A stretch of 64,000 nucleotides of DNA from Sarcocystis neurona (Eukaryota > Apicomplexa > Conoidasida > Eucoccidiorida > Sarcocystidae). The notes under the pieces were generated by a model. That model saw only the letters and a program-made list of their open reading frames with translations. It ran no database searches and had not been told where the DNA came from. How positions within the stretch are numbered: the first letter of the stretch is position 1; every line of letters starts with the position of its first letter. The stretch is taken from NCBI GenBank assembly GCA_000727475.1, contig KL647297.1:1769295-1833294 (forward strand). Direction: 5' to 3'. Positions 36,101 to 48,083 of this stretch are shown here, in pieces. A program made the translations under genes and the position numbers.

Positions 36101-37524
36101 TGTGTGTATGTAGGCCAATTTTATTCTGGACGAGATTGTTGTCGGAGGTAAGATAAAGAAAAGGGGAGAGACAGAGAGCCAGAGAGATGAAAATGTGTAT
36201 GAAGAGCTCTGTTAAGCGGCACTGACATATATGTGTGTATACGTGTATGCGCGCGAGAATTTTCGGGATATACAGGAGTGTGCTGCGGTTGAAACGTCAC
36301 TGTGTATATATAGATATGTGTATGTGTACGTATATGTATATACATATGTATATACATACGTAAACGCAAGCATGTGTGAGTTTGACAGGTGTATGACGTA
36401 TGGTGCGTGTGCCTGTGTAGACAAAAATCGGAGAGTCAGTACGTCGATACCGCCAGGGACACGCCGTCTGTAGCCGCCAAGCAGACGCGACGCGAGTAGT
36501 TTTGAGAAGAAAACATGAGATGTGAAGTTGGACAGTCTCAAGACGAAGACAGAGGCAGCATACGTACCCATACATATATATATAGGGATATGTTTCGGTC
36601 ACAAGACAAGAGTTACGTGTGTGCGCATACGTGTGTATATATATACATACATATGTGTATACGTGTTAACTGTGTGTGAATATATGAACTGTTTGTCCCG
36701 CTGCCTTTTCCTCGCTGTACATGTAGCCGTCTATATACCCGTATGTGTTACACGTGTGTGCCACTAGCTCTTGTAGAGCTGCTGCGTCTACCACACTAGC
36801 GTTCCGCTCTGTTTTACGGGTAAAATCAGGTCCTCCTGTACACGCGGGTGTGGCTTCGAGCGAAGTAGCATCAGCAACCAGCCTCCTTCTGTCAAGTCAA
36901 AAGCAGCATCAAAACTTCCTGTCCGTGCATTTGTTTTTTGCTGATGGCTACGTGGCTGCAAGCTCTATGTGGCTCTAGATAGATAAAGAGATTGAGGGAG
37001 ACACGTGTGTCTGCAGAGTTCTACACGTGTGTGTGTGTGTGTGCGTGTATATATATATATATATGTATACGCGTCGTATGGGGGAAGAAAGATATAAAGG
37101 AAAACAGAGGATGCAAGTGCACCAAGCTGATTTCTAGCAAACGTCTGGGGTGAACATATGTAGACGCCTGAGTTGGTGTTCATGCATATCGGTGTTTGCA
37201 GGGACCCGAACAAGCGATGCTTTGTCATTCCCTAGTTTGTCCATATATCCCCTATATACGCTTAGAGATGTATACACATACTTATGAATGTGTATATTTT
37301 TGTGTACTACGTAGGTACGTTTGCGTATGTATGGTTGAAGTATTATATGGTGGGATGTATACATCTATGCGTGAACCGTAGGCCCGCGTTCTTGTGCGCT
37401 GCTGCTGCCGTCTTCTGCGTCTTCAGGTCTCGTCATAGAAACGAATGTCGAGAACATCTTGCAGTCGGTCAGCAGCGTGAAGAAACTGGTGGATAGCGAA
37501 GGCTCTCTTTTCGCTCCTGCGTGA
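30117..37524 (+). CDS. AP3S: AP-3 adaptor complex sigma subunit (six exons)
   Basis: AP-3 is a heterotetrameric coat that sorts cargo from the Golgi/endosome to lysosome-related compartments; sigma is its small longin-fold core subunit. Exons are 30117-30185, 31752-31879, 33572-33647, 34915-34986, 36114-36147 and 37427-37524. All introns are GT-AG and all phases match. The product is 158 aa. It opens MIYSIIVVNNQGKPRLLRFY, the sigma N-terminus. AP-3-type signatures are HFATLYFVF (67-75), ELGILDLIQ (83-91), CFENVCELDLIYHFDK (100-115) and ILDEIVVGGLVIETN (119-133). These match AP3S rather than AP-1/AP-2 sigma. Human AP3S1 has 193 residues; the longer tail is absent here. Five introns of 1.1-1.7 kb, filled with TA/CA arrays, interrupt only 477 coding nt. 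The start sits in AAAATGA. Confidence 0.97.
32854..33170. repeat. 165-bp degenerate tandem repeat in AP-3 sigma intron 2
   Basis: AGCTGTCC(C/G)ACATA followed by (T/C)AGGCTGCAAACAC occurs at 32854 and 33019, a 165-bp offset. Each copy continues into (C/G)TATGTA runs and AATCTGCAC(A/G)CGCATAT. A third, more diverged partial copy seems to begin near 33155 (GCAGGCACAAACACG). It is non-coding. Confidence 0.75.
35045..35300. repeat. About 112-bp tandem repeat, three units, in AP-3 sigma intron 4
   Basis: AGTGCCC(G/A)GA starts units at 35045, 35158 and 35268, offsets of 113 and 110 bp. Each unit is preceded by an ACCGAT(A/G)T element and contains a TATATATATA tract that varies in length. The array follows exon 4 by about 60 bp. 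Confidence 0.8.
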
Positions 37525-38955
37525 TAATTTTTTGCCTTATAGAAGCCTCCCTATTGGCCTTTGCTGGGTTGTGCTTCACCTTTCATAAGAGATTCCTTCG
37601 CGCCGTCCATTCGCTTCTACATCTTACGCGTGTATATGTATGTAAGTATCTGCACGTAGGCATCTGTGCTGCATCTATTAGAACAACAGATTAGCGAGGT
37701 GGTGTTAGCCTTTGATAGAAGCACACGAATTGTCTTTGGTCGCTGCTGCCGAATACCTCGTCGGTCAGAGGACGTTTATGCTTGTATATACAGCGAGAGG
37801 CCAACAGAGAGTGCCAGACAGGTGAGCGTCTAGACACACACCCAGTACGGTGGACACGTGGGGGATTTGTACACTATTAGGCGGAGGGACGTTTCCGTTA
37901 CTGCAGCTTCGGATTTACTTGCGTTACACGTGTACGCAAGTACATCTTTTCAATAGGAGCTTAGTGTGAAATCTCTACTGTTCCATACAGAGAAGTTGCC
38001 CTTTGTTTACTGTTCCTTGTGGTGACTCTTTCAACAATCAGGTGTTTCCTTATGTATACAGCCAACCCAGAAATACATACCCGTAGATCAGTGAACCAAT
38101 ACAGGCTGCCCCGCTTTTAGCTGAAGGGCGAAAATATATCTCTTCGCTGGTGCTGAATAGCGGTGGATTTTTATACAGACGTGAATACACCAGACGACAA
38201 ACTGACTGGCTGCACAGTCGTATCTGCTTTAAGGAGATATTCGAGTCACACGCGACGGAGAGTGAAGGAGAGAAATCGATTTTTTTGGTCTGCGGACCTT
38301 CGCTGCTTTCTTTTTCATGAAGCGATCTTCTTCTGTATACGGGGAACAACAGCTTAGAGAAGGAGGACTACACGCGAGCTTGTATGCAACTTCGCGCGAG
38401 TTCCTGCCGTGCTGGAGGAAGCAGCTCGCCTTGACCACTGCACCGTGTGGCTGATGTGTCCCAGCTGGGACGGTGTTCGCCTGAGGACCGAGGTGTCGCG
38501 CAGATACTCATTTTACACCATTGTAAAGCCTCCTTTTTTCGTAGGCGTTCGTCTGCTGTGCGGAGTTTCCACAGCTTCCATCGGCAGTTGGTCGGTAATG
38601 CAGCGATTCAGAGATTAGTCACCGTGTACTCTGAGACGAGTGATTTTGAAAATCAACAGGAGAATCGTCGGCAGCTGCTGATGCGTAATGGCTACGCGTC
38701 TTATACGCTGGAACGAGTAGGTGATACTACGGACAACTACTAAACAATGGATTCTGCTTGCTTGCTGCTGTAGAGTCTTCCGCTCATACTCGGTGACCCT
38801 TTTGCATTGGAAGTCACTGCACAGGAAGGCCTGACTGTTTGCTGCTAGTGAAACAGCCCGTCGCCTTCTTCCGAATGCAAATGTCCAATGCAGTGCTGGC
38901 GGAGGCAGAGTGCTGCTGCCTCCTGCTGTAAAAGAGATTGTAGCTTTCTACACGG
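37525..38955. other. Repeat-poor sequence after AP-3 sigma, possible exons only
   Basis: The AP-3 sigma 3' UTR should occupy the first part. Between 38100 and 38750 several 45-70 codon frames read as plausible protein (for example 38126-38316 and 38626-38743, plus strand). None is bounded by convincing start, acceptor and donor signals, and frames of this size are expected by chance here. They may be upstream exons of the candidate gene at 38956-39471. Confidence 0.45.
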
Positions 38956-39471
38956 ATGGGAATGGACCTACTTAGCCAGTATCTCAGTAGCTTTCCGTGG
39001 ACGGTTGAGATTGCCTGCTCTTTTCACGAATTGTCTGCTGCAAAACCTTTGCCGTTTTGGTTGGCATACGTGGACAGCAGCACCCTAGACACCGCAGCTG
39101 CAGCCACAGCGGCACCCACATGCAGCAACAGCGCAAAGAGAAGTCGTTTTGTCGCGGCACGCCAGGAAGTATTACGAAGAAAGCCGCAGTGTGGTGGCTG
39201 CGCAGCAGCTATACGGAATTGACGTTGACAGGGAGGACGCACTAGAAAACTGCATTCGTCGGCATACTTTGCAGACTCAGGCCTACTTGCATCCGTATGT
39301 ACCCACGCGTATGTAGTGAGAGAAAAGAGAAGAGGTACACTTGATGGATACGCTAACGTTGGCAGCTACACTTGTTGCGGCATGTCTTACAGTCCATCAC
39401 GTCGGCAAGCTGCGTGGAAAAAAATTGGATTGGGCGCTTCTGTGACAAAGCGGACGAGTGTCGAACAATAG
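38956..39471 (+). CDS. Unknown coccidian protein, 3' part, with an apparent frameshift
   Basis: A frame opening MGMDLLSQYLSSFPWTVEIA at 38956 runs into an Ala/Thr-rich coccidian-type insert (DTAAAATAAPT) near 39090-39110. At about 39145-39165 the coding look moves to the next frame, which reads HARKYYEESRSVVAAQQLYG and ends in a strong GTATGT donor at 39295 (phase 2). An acceptor at 39365 restores phase into a last exon (39366-39471) encoding 34 residues with YSPSRRQAAWKK. The shift equals one extra base, for example in the TTTT run near 39148. It could be a sequence error, a broken gene or a missed splice. No family is recognised, and upstream exons probably exist. Confidence 0.4.
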
Positions 39472-42400
39472 GCGAAAACATGCACAGTCGCACACACGAT
39501 CATACACATGATTTACGCATCCCCGTCCGCATCCCTTTTTGTACCTGTACGTCTACGTTAGAGGGCGCCTTGGGATGCAATAGACGTACTCGTTCAAAAT
39601 GGCCAGTACGCGCGTGCTGCACGTGTTTGCGGAGGGACGTGGATATGTGCACACAGAGCTAATGTGGGAGAAAGCCGTCAGACATGTCCTGGGCAGAGTC
39701 GTATACTATTCCTTTAAAATATATGAAAGCAGCAGTGGCATTGGTAGAGACGCTGCACAGCCTCCAGTTACCCACGAACCACCACAAGTGTAAGCGTCAC
39801 TGTGTCCATGCGCTGATCTGCCAGTTGACGAGAGTGTTCTTCTAGACGTGCGAATATTCGTGTAATTGTTGATATACATTTGCCTCTGTATGTGGGAACG
39901 AAGTCGACGAAGACAACTGTGTAGTCGCGTATGTGCGAGAGTATGAGTATACACAACGTAGCTGTACCCCGTGAGTACGTGTAAAAGATGTTTGCAACGT
40001 TCAATAGTGTGCAAGTGTGGAAGCAATTCTTCGTAAATGTGTGCAGTGCTCCACAGTGCGTGTCTGCATCTGCGAGGGTAAGGTAACGTATTCACTTTGC
40101 TGGTGGTTTCGACAAAACGCTAGGGCATCACGGCGGACAGCAGCAGTTCCTCTGCGTGCGCTTCCGAACCAGCGTAAGCAGCGCACCCTGAACTTCGCAG
40201 ATGATTCTTTGAGCTAGGTGTGTTCTCGCCGCTCTTCCTACAAGAGCAAAGGTTTGAAAGGGGGGTGCTCCGTGAACGTTGCAATGGTGACCCGAAGAGG
40301 CGTGCTAGACACTGACACATGTCCAAAACGTGCACAGATCCAGACGTTTATTCGTGGGTCTCGGACAAGACATTAGTCCCACAAATATTAAGCACTCGAA
40401 GATGCAAGCGCACATCATCATATGGGTACTTTCGTGTGCCTGTGTAAATGCGCTGCATATGTAGGGGGTGTCCTGACGACGCAGACCACAGTGTACGAAA
40501 GGACGAAACACCATGGAAATAGTGTTCTGATGCAACCCGAAGATAGTATTTCTTACAACACTGTGGATATAGGTGTAGACATATGTATGTATACACATGT
40601 GTTGCGTATACAACACACAATGGAGGAAAAAGATTTCGCTATTCTAGTGTAGGACATACAGCCGTAACAGCGCGCCCATGTTCTTGTGACTCTATTGTAG
40701 TAGGTCGCTTAACGACCTGATTCTTTATACGCATTGTGCTGTATGCCACCAGTGCACATCCGCCCGCCCCTACGTATATGCACGTAGTATGTGTATATAT
40801 ATATATATATAAATGTGTACACATAGTATACGCGCGTGTGTATTCATATTGGTGCACGTGTGTGAGCCCAGCACGCTCTGACAGAAGCAGCGCACAAAAG
40901 GGATATCGCGCGTGACTTGATGTCGCTAGGGGGGAAATAGCAGCTGCACTCACGCAGAGGGGTTGTCTTCTGTGCACATGCATATCCACAGAATGCTGCA
41001 CAGGGTAGTGCTACAGAAGAGGCAAATATTCCACCCCCTTTGTGTGTAGCAGTGTGTGTGAAACACTTCGTATAACGAGAGCCTTGAAGAGCGACGGATC
41101 CGTAGACGCCTTGCAGTCCGGCGTACTTGCATGTCCGTAGAGTTTTTCAGGGTAAACCCAGACCCCGCGTCCATTCACCTATACGCCTGTGGAGAGGATA
41201 TACGCATACGTATATATATACATGTATATAATCTCCATATTGTACGTGAGTGAGAGGCAGAGTAGCATTACATCACACGTGAACGTACACACGTAAAGAT
41301 ACATTCGGGCGAATTTACACGTACACGTACACACGTGCGTCTTTGCAAAGAGGGATTTACAGGACGGGTGCAGAAGCCAAAACCGTACCCACGCCTGCAT
41401 TAGTGTGTAGCACCGGCCCGCGCGTATCACGAAACCATCAAATATAATATGCTGGTGTCAGGTCACAGTCAAGGAATGCGTCTGCGGGAGAAAGCTTCTC
41501 CCCGTTCTTTTGAGAATTCCTCGAAGTATGTGCTGTGTAGGTTGTGGCCGGCCGCACATGTGATGCTCCGTTTCAAAAAGGAGGTTGGCGTCAAGTACCT
41601 TCCAGCAGGAGTTAAACGCTGTGATGACTCGACGCGGAGCAACTATCCTGTGGAAAAAGCAGCAGGGAGGAACGTACACATCGTGTCTCTCTCGACCTGT
41701 TTCTAATAAGTCGAGACGTAAAAATGTCACTCTCTCTTTCTCTGCGCACGCGTGCGTATATATATTTCGTTGTCTAGCTACGGATACACATACGTACGCA
41801 TTCATACACGCGTATACTTGTCACGTGTGCCTTGATGCATGCGTGAATCAAATGCTTCCATCGAGGTGCACGCACGAATACATGCATGACTGCACATCAA
41901 AAGTAGTAGCGACGCAGATCGTGTGCGCTTGTGTGTAGGATTGTACGCTGTCACACGTGTACCTGAATAGAGTGTTCATGACCATACACATAGGCAGGCA
42001 CATACACGCATACTTGCACAATCTACAAATATATTTATATCTCTGGTGCAAGCGGGAGATGGTGTCTAGCGCAGGCCGGGACCAAAAAAAAATTAACAAC
42101 GCTGCCACAAGTCCATGCAGATAGTCTCGTTACGGGTCTGCGTCCCGTGTTTGACGCACATGTGAAATTCGTACCTACGAAAATGTCTTTAACCTCATGC
42201 ACTTGTCCATATATTTACGGTACTCAGGTCACAAAACATCTCAGGCTTCTTCTGTGCTACCTTGAGTCTCCGCAGTACAGAATTATGTTTGTAATAATGC
42301 GCAAGAGTTTCTCGACATTTTGATCCTTCACACAAATTACTGTAGGCCACGTTGTGAGCGTCCTTCACCTAAGAGAAGTTTTCCCGAACTCCTGCGCACA

Positions 42401-43804
42401 CTGTGCCTCTACGTTGTCTCTACGTGTCCACGGTTGTGCTGGTAAAGAGTTGTTGCATCGACCTGCACAATGTGCGTTTCTATGTGCGCACTTGCGCGTG
42501 CAAGGCGTGGCGGAGATATTTCAGTAAGTCGTTGCACTGTGTAGTACTCCTTTAAAGTTCACCTAATGCACACTGGTGTGAATATGTCATTTTTAGAGTC
42601 AAGACCACAGTATTACAACAGAGCCGATGCACTACGGAGGCATGTCTACGGTACCCGCTATGGAGCACCGTCCATGGCATACTTATGAAAAGCTATCGAC
42701 AGAATATTATAGAAACCAGGAATAAGATGAAGTAGATTCGTCTTGGTACGAAGCATACATGGCCTGCCAGTAGGTAGTGCTAAAGGAGCTGCAGAGACGC
42801 ATCCGTAGTCAGAGCATAGCAAACAGCGTGTCACAAATGATGTAGAAATATCATACAAGTGTAAACGGGCGAACTAAACACCCTGTCAGCAATAAACGAA
42901 GAACTTCACATTAATATGGATTCATGCCTACACGCTCCAGTGTAACAGAGCTAATGTTGTGTCTAATTGGACAAATGCGAAGGTCGACAGCTGCTTGGGC
43001 TTTCCGAAGGCGCCACGCTGGGCTCACAACGACATCCACAGTTCTTTTACAGTCTGTTAAGAACTTAGAAAAGATGCAAGTGTACGAGGAAAAGTTGACA
43101 CTTGCCGCCTATCACAAGTGCGACCCGTCGGTCAATCCCACCGTTTTCGCGCGTAAGCACAAATAAAGGTCTTCACATTACATATCCATCTGTGTACACG
43201 TGCAAATAGACAGCACTAAAAACTTGTCGAGACGCGCGGGTAAAAGGCTGTGTGAAAGGCTTTGAATGGTTTACTCTGTGATGAGGTGCCACTGCGCTCG
43301 TGCACACCTATTTGTACACGCCCACGTCTATGTATATATGTAGGTAGAGGCCCATAAAAAGACACAATAGAAGGCCTAGTCTTATGCACGTGCATATCTC
43401 TCCTTTTGTAACCGAATACACCCATTTTCCCTAAGTTAGCGCATCGTAAAAGTATTCTGGGTCGTCGGCGCCGGCAGTGCTCGCGCGTGTGCGACTCGTG
43501 AGCCCTCTGCTGTACGCATCAGTGCTCGAGTTCTTATTCATTTAGATCAATTTTCGTTTTTAGAGGACTTCTCTCTTCTATACACTGAGAGAGCCTCTCC
43601 TGTGCCTCCATATATCGACAGTAAATACCATTCTCTTACATATCCTCTCGTCAGCAACCTCTCGCTTTTTGTATCAACAAGACTGGAGCGTACGTACACC
43701 TATCGCCCTGCAACAATCGGGTCCAGACCTTCCCCGCTTATTGCCGTCGATAGTGGAACGACCAAAAAAGGAAGTTTTCTCCTGCAGTGGTGGAAGTCTG
43801 CAAA
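39472..43804. other. Repeat-poor stretch, no supported gene
   Basis: Base composition is even, with a few TA/CA runs (40.79-40.81 and 41.2 kb). Open frames stay below about 130 codons on both strands and none shows a known motif. Weak candidates that could be exons are 39600-39690, 40010-40080, 41476-41670 and 42924-43166 (all plus strand). I could not link any of them by splice phase. Confidence 0.5.
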
Positions 43805-45788
43805 ATGGGTGCAACAAGTTCACTGAACTGGGCGGCAGCACTACGCGCCCTCGTAGCTCTTGGTAAGAACCCCGTTAAGAAAAGACGGTCTACTAAGCGG
43901 ACAGCCACGCTCCTTTCACTGTGTAACAGAGAGCAAATACACAGTCACTCTGACCAGAAAGTGTTAACGCCGATAAACAATAGTCGTCGCCCGCTAGTCC
44001 GTGAAGTCTTTGTATCCTCCGCGGTAAAAAGTGGAACAAAATGTCTCGCACAGCTGCTTAGTTCCTCTTCTGTGGAAACGGCACCACCAACACTATCAGC
44101 GTCATTATTTCCACTTTACAAAAAGACTTCCCTTCCTTCTAAGCAGACACAAACCTGGAATGGAGCACTGCACCGCTTGCGGTGGTGGCCACTGCTGAGC
44201 AATTTGAAACGCGCTTACATGTATATTTCTGCAGAGATAATCCAAAAGGTACTCCATGCATCGGTGGTAGGTGCGTGACTCTGAGCCCATACACATACGT
44301 TTACAGAGGCATACACAAGATCTATGATCTGAAAGCAACTATGCAAGCCATCTTTTTGTGCACACAAGTGTGCGGTTGAGGGCGTGTTTCTTTACATGGG
44401 TGCTCCTCCCTAAAAGCCTATACAACTCACACGTGGAATCAAATGCACAAACTTAAGAAAGTGCATGTATCCGCACGGACATAGCACTTGTGAACATGAT
44501 CCGTGTAGATGTATGCCAATTTTGACACGATAGCCGACATGCGGGCACGCTCAGGCTGTGCGACGCGCCTACACTCAATGAGTGCGCGAGGCTTCTGCAT
44601 TACAAACCATAATGCAGTCATATACCTGGTAAATAAAACTATGTCCATATTTTCTGTGCGGCATACGGCCATCTACGCAGAATAGAGAAAGCGTACACCA
44701 GTACAAGAAGACAAAGTACGATCGGTGTCCTTGCATGCGCCTGTCACCTTCCACTAAAGAGACCCTGTACTTTTTCAGTAGCTATCCTCTCAAATCCAGT
44801 AACGTGTAGAAACATGTATATGTATATGTGCCTTCCTTCAGTTAGAGATGGAGAGAGAGGTATACGAAACGAGGCGGGGAGAGTTACAAGATCCTGAAGG
44901 CGCAGAAGGGTAGGCGGACGCTGTGTCTGCACAACAACACTTCTGTTTACATACCACGTGCCTTCACATGTGTTTCTCTTTCAACCCCTAAAGGCTTTCC
45001 TTTCCCTAACGCCCACATTGTCTGGGCGAGAGAATACATAAAAGCGACGTATACATTATATTTCTGCAGGTACATGCATTAATGTGTCTCTGGGTACGTT
45101 TTATACTGGTGCATACGTACTATTGCATAAATGTGTGCATTTCCGCAACATGTACTAGAACACGTAGAAAGATGCGGCAAATCTGCGGCCATCACTTACA
45201 GCTACTGCTTCAAATAGTGCCGCGATGCCTTACACGCGCTTGTTTTTGCCTCCAGCAATAGGTTGTGGACTAACAATTCCCTCTCAGGTTTGTGTGCCGG
45301 CAACGCTCCCATGTGCGGCAATGGAGCCTCCGGGCTTTCTCCAGAATCCTGGATTGCTACAAACAGCTCTGCGTGTCTTTCAGCAGCTGCTATACTTGCA
45401 GTTTCCTATGGAAGCTGAGAGACACGCAGCAGAAGCTCTCATCGACCTGGCTGCTAGTGGGCCGGAAGACAATGGCACCCCACAAGAAGAGACAGCGTCC
45501 GCAGCGACAGGAAGAGAAACGGACGCAGAAAGCAACATGGAGGCAACTGCTGCGCGGCTGATAGATATTGTTTCGGACCTGCTAGCCTTAGAAGATGCCA
45601 CAGCAGCAGCAAGCAGCGAAGAAACGAAAAAAAACACATTGACTGGCCCGCAAGACCTTGAATCGTTTGTGGCGCACAAGAAGGCCAGCAGAGACAGACA
45701 CGCCAAAACAGCGGAGGCATACTGGCTCTACGCACAACTGCGTAAACACGTATCAGCCCTTGATGATATGTCTAAATACACTTCGTAG
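43805..45788 (+). CDS. Unknown protein with N-terminal hydrophobic segment (two exons)
   Basis: Exon 1 is 43805-43862, with ATG in an AAAATGG context and a strong GTAAGA donor in phase 1. Exon 2 is 45256-45788, with an acceptor after TTTTTGCCTCCAG that restores phase. The product is 196 aa. Residues 9-27 (WAAALRALVALAIGCGLTI) form a signal peptide or membrane anchor running across the exon junction. Residues 45-80 are helical (LQTALRVFQQLLYLQF). Next comes an acidic, Ala/Glu/Thr-rich stretch, then LIDIVSDLLALED and a charged C-terminal helix (FVAHKKASRDRHAKTAEAYW). The stop is a TAG. A weak phase-0 donor (GTATCA at 45751) could instead join it to the exon at 47336. I recognise no family. Confidence 0.5.
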
Positions 45789-47335
45789 TCCTATTACAGA
45801 TAAAATTTACATGTATCATCTGCGCACACGCCTTCCTGCAGATTGTGTCTTAAACATACCGCATGGAATGGGTGAACGTGCAGATGTTCCGTGTAGATAC
45901 GTGCGTAACACTCTTTTGTTCCCACTAAGAGGAAGCGGACTGAATCAAAATGCTACGCTTGGACAAGCGTATGCGCTTACTGTGTTGGTTTTCCTTTTAT
46001 TATAGAGAAATTTTTACAGACAGTCACATGCATGTATATACGCCTACAGAAGCATGTGCGAAAAGTTCTTAGAACAATTGTACTTTTCCAATCGTAAGTC
46101 GTCATAGCTTAGTGCAAAGGATGTCAGAGGGTATGCACGTACATAGATCTACAAGAATTTCAATCGAGGTCTCCAGCTGCGTCGTCTCAGGAGTATGATA
46201 CACAGCCGCACTCACAGTTCCCACGTAAATAAGAAAAACATGACAGACCCGCAGAGATTGTGACACGATTGATACGAACACAACAAATGTACACTACTTG
46301 TAAAAACAGCATAGCCCTATTTCCGCACCTGCACTTGCGGCACCGCCGGATTCAGTAGGAGCCTACAGGCTACTCATTGCGTACAACAGAACAACAGGTG
46401 TAAATAGAGTATGTATCAGTAGGGTGAAAGTCACATACATTAAAATCCTCATAAGCGCCTTTGTTTGCATTCTTGCGTGTCCATTAATGGTGAGCATTAT
46501 GCGTACAAGCACTCACGTACGTACGCATGCATGTTTGAATGTGTGTTAGTCTACACATGTGTATGTGTGCGTGTATGGGGGTGGGTGTAGGCGCCAATAT
46601 TTGTCAGCCCATTAAATGCGAGGAGCTGCAAACGGCAGTCACAGTCAGGCAAATGTACGCAACTCTATGTGCAGTTCAATAGGTGCCCTCTCGATACCTA
46701 TGGGGCCCTATGTAATGCACAGGGATATGGATCTCTGCACTTTTGCGACACCAATAACTGACTACTAGCGCGCTCGTGTTTCTAACGAGTGGGCGTATAA
46801 AGCAAGACGCGTACTTGTAGGGAGGCAGGTACAGGTAATGCCTGGCGAATACGTGTCTGTTCAGAAAATGCAAACAGATTCAAACGGCTTCAACAGTGTG
46901 GCGCGTAACGGTATTGAAAGCACCGTATAGTGGACGCACGTGAGGATGTCTGCCGGAAGTGCATACCCAGTTGTCTTCCGGTATGCGTACGGAGAGCAGG
47001 ATTGCGAGGTAGAGCGATACGCATTCGTGTACGATCTGCTAGTAAGGAAAGAGCTCCATCAAGACACCTGTGCGCCGCGGACGCACAATAGGGCTCTCGT
47101 AGCATTCCAAGTACCATAGACCTTAAGGTGTGTGTGGTTAGTATGTATGGGACTGTGTGTTCATATGTGCGAAGAGAGGGAGAGGCAGATGGAAAGAGTG
47201 AAAGTTGCTTGCGGTCTACTGGCTTTCTAAGAATTTGGTTTAGATGTCGGTCCACAGGGTGACTCTATTCTAGATGTTCTAACTTAAATTTCTACTACCA
47301 TATACCTCTGTGAGCAGCGGGATCCCCCTTTTCAG
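45789..47335. other. Repeat-poor stretch between two candidate coding blocks
   Basis: No open frame above 121 codons and no recognised motif. If the blocks at 43805-45788 and 47336-48083 belong to one gene, this is its intron. Otherwise it is intergenic. It contains short CA/TG runs near 46500-46590. Confidence 0.45.
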
Positions 47336-48083
47336 GTTGTACACTACTTAGATGGAGCAAAATATGCAAAGGCGCAGAGATCGGCTCTGTCGCCGAATGC
47401 GCCCGTTTATGATCACTTGTACACACCCGTACGTGGAACCGTTTGCAGCGCACCTTTTATAGCAAAATCAATCACGGACAAGCAGAAACAGTTTATTGAG
47501 GCACAAAGTAGAGACGGAAAGGCGGGCGCGGGCTTGCCCTGGAGTGCCAATAACTGCGTCAGTAACGGTGGCCCCCATGGCGAGATGTTGGGTGCGCGTT
47601 TGAGATCTGTATTTTATGCAGTGTTACGTCGTCTACGCTGTAACGCTCGGTGAAGTCTATCGCTTGAGGATGAGATAATTATCTCTATATATATATTCTA
47701 CGCAGTGAGTCTGGCAGGCGCCTCAAAAGGGTGGACTGCATATGTACGTATGACATATCTACACACATTTACATATATACGTGTGTGAATTCGCATACGT
47801 ACAACTACAATGCATAAACCTGTAGAACAGTATAAGGTTACGGTCGTGTATTCAAAAACGTTTCTGATTGGCCATCTCTGTGCTTGCAGATGTCACTCTG
47901 TTTTTTCAAGTACACCGCAAGGACTTTGTGAGAGGCGGTGGTGCGCATATCGCAACTGCGCTATCTGACACTGAAACTGCAGATGGGAAAGTGCTAAGCA
48001 AGTCTCTATCTACAGGCGATACGTATCCTGGAATTCCTTTTCTTTCCCAGATTGTCCCTGTTTTGCCTGAACATGCGTATTAA
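47336..48083 (+). CDS. Two linked candidate exons of an unknown protein, 3' part
   Basis: Block 1 (47336-47561) follows the strong acceptor CCCCCTTTTCAG, is open in phase 0 for 75 codons, and ends at a GTAACG donor in phase 1. Block 2 (47890-48083) follows GTGCTTGCAG and continues in phase for 64 codons to a TAA. Joined, they read as smooth protein: LDGAKYAKAQRSALSPN, then LFFQVHRKDFVRGGGAHIA and GDTYPGIPFLSQIVPVL. The matching phase and the protein-like text support real exons. No start codon is identified, so at least one upstream exon is needed, perhaps the gene at 43805. Family unknown. Confidence 0.42.

Noticed and set aside
38126..38316. Protein-like plus-strand frame (contains LNSGGFLYRREYTRR)
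   Set aside because: It is of a length expected by chance in this base composition, has no clear donor, and the opposite strand is open too. It is kept only as a possible upstream exon.
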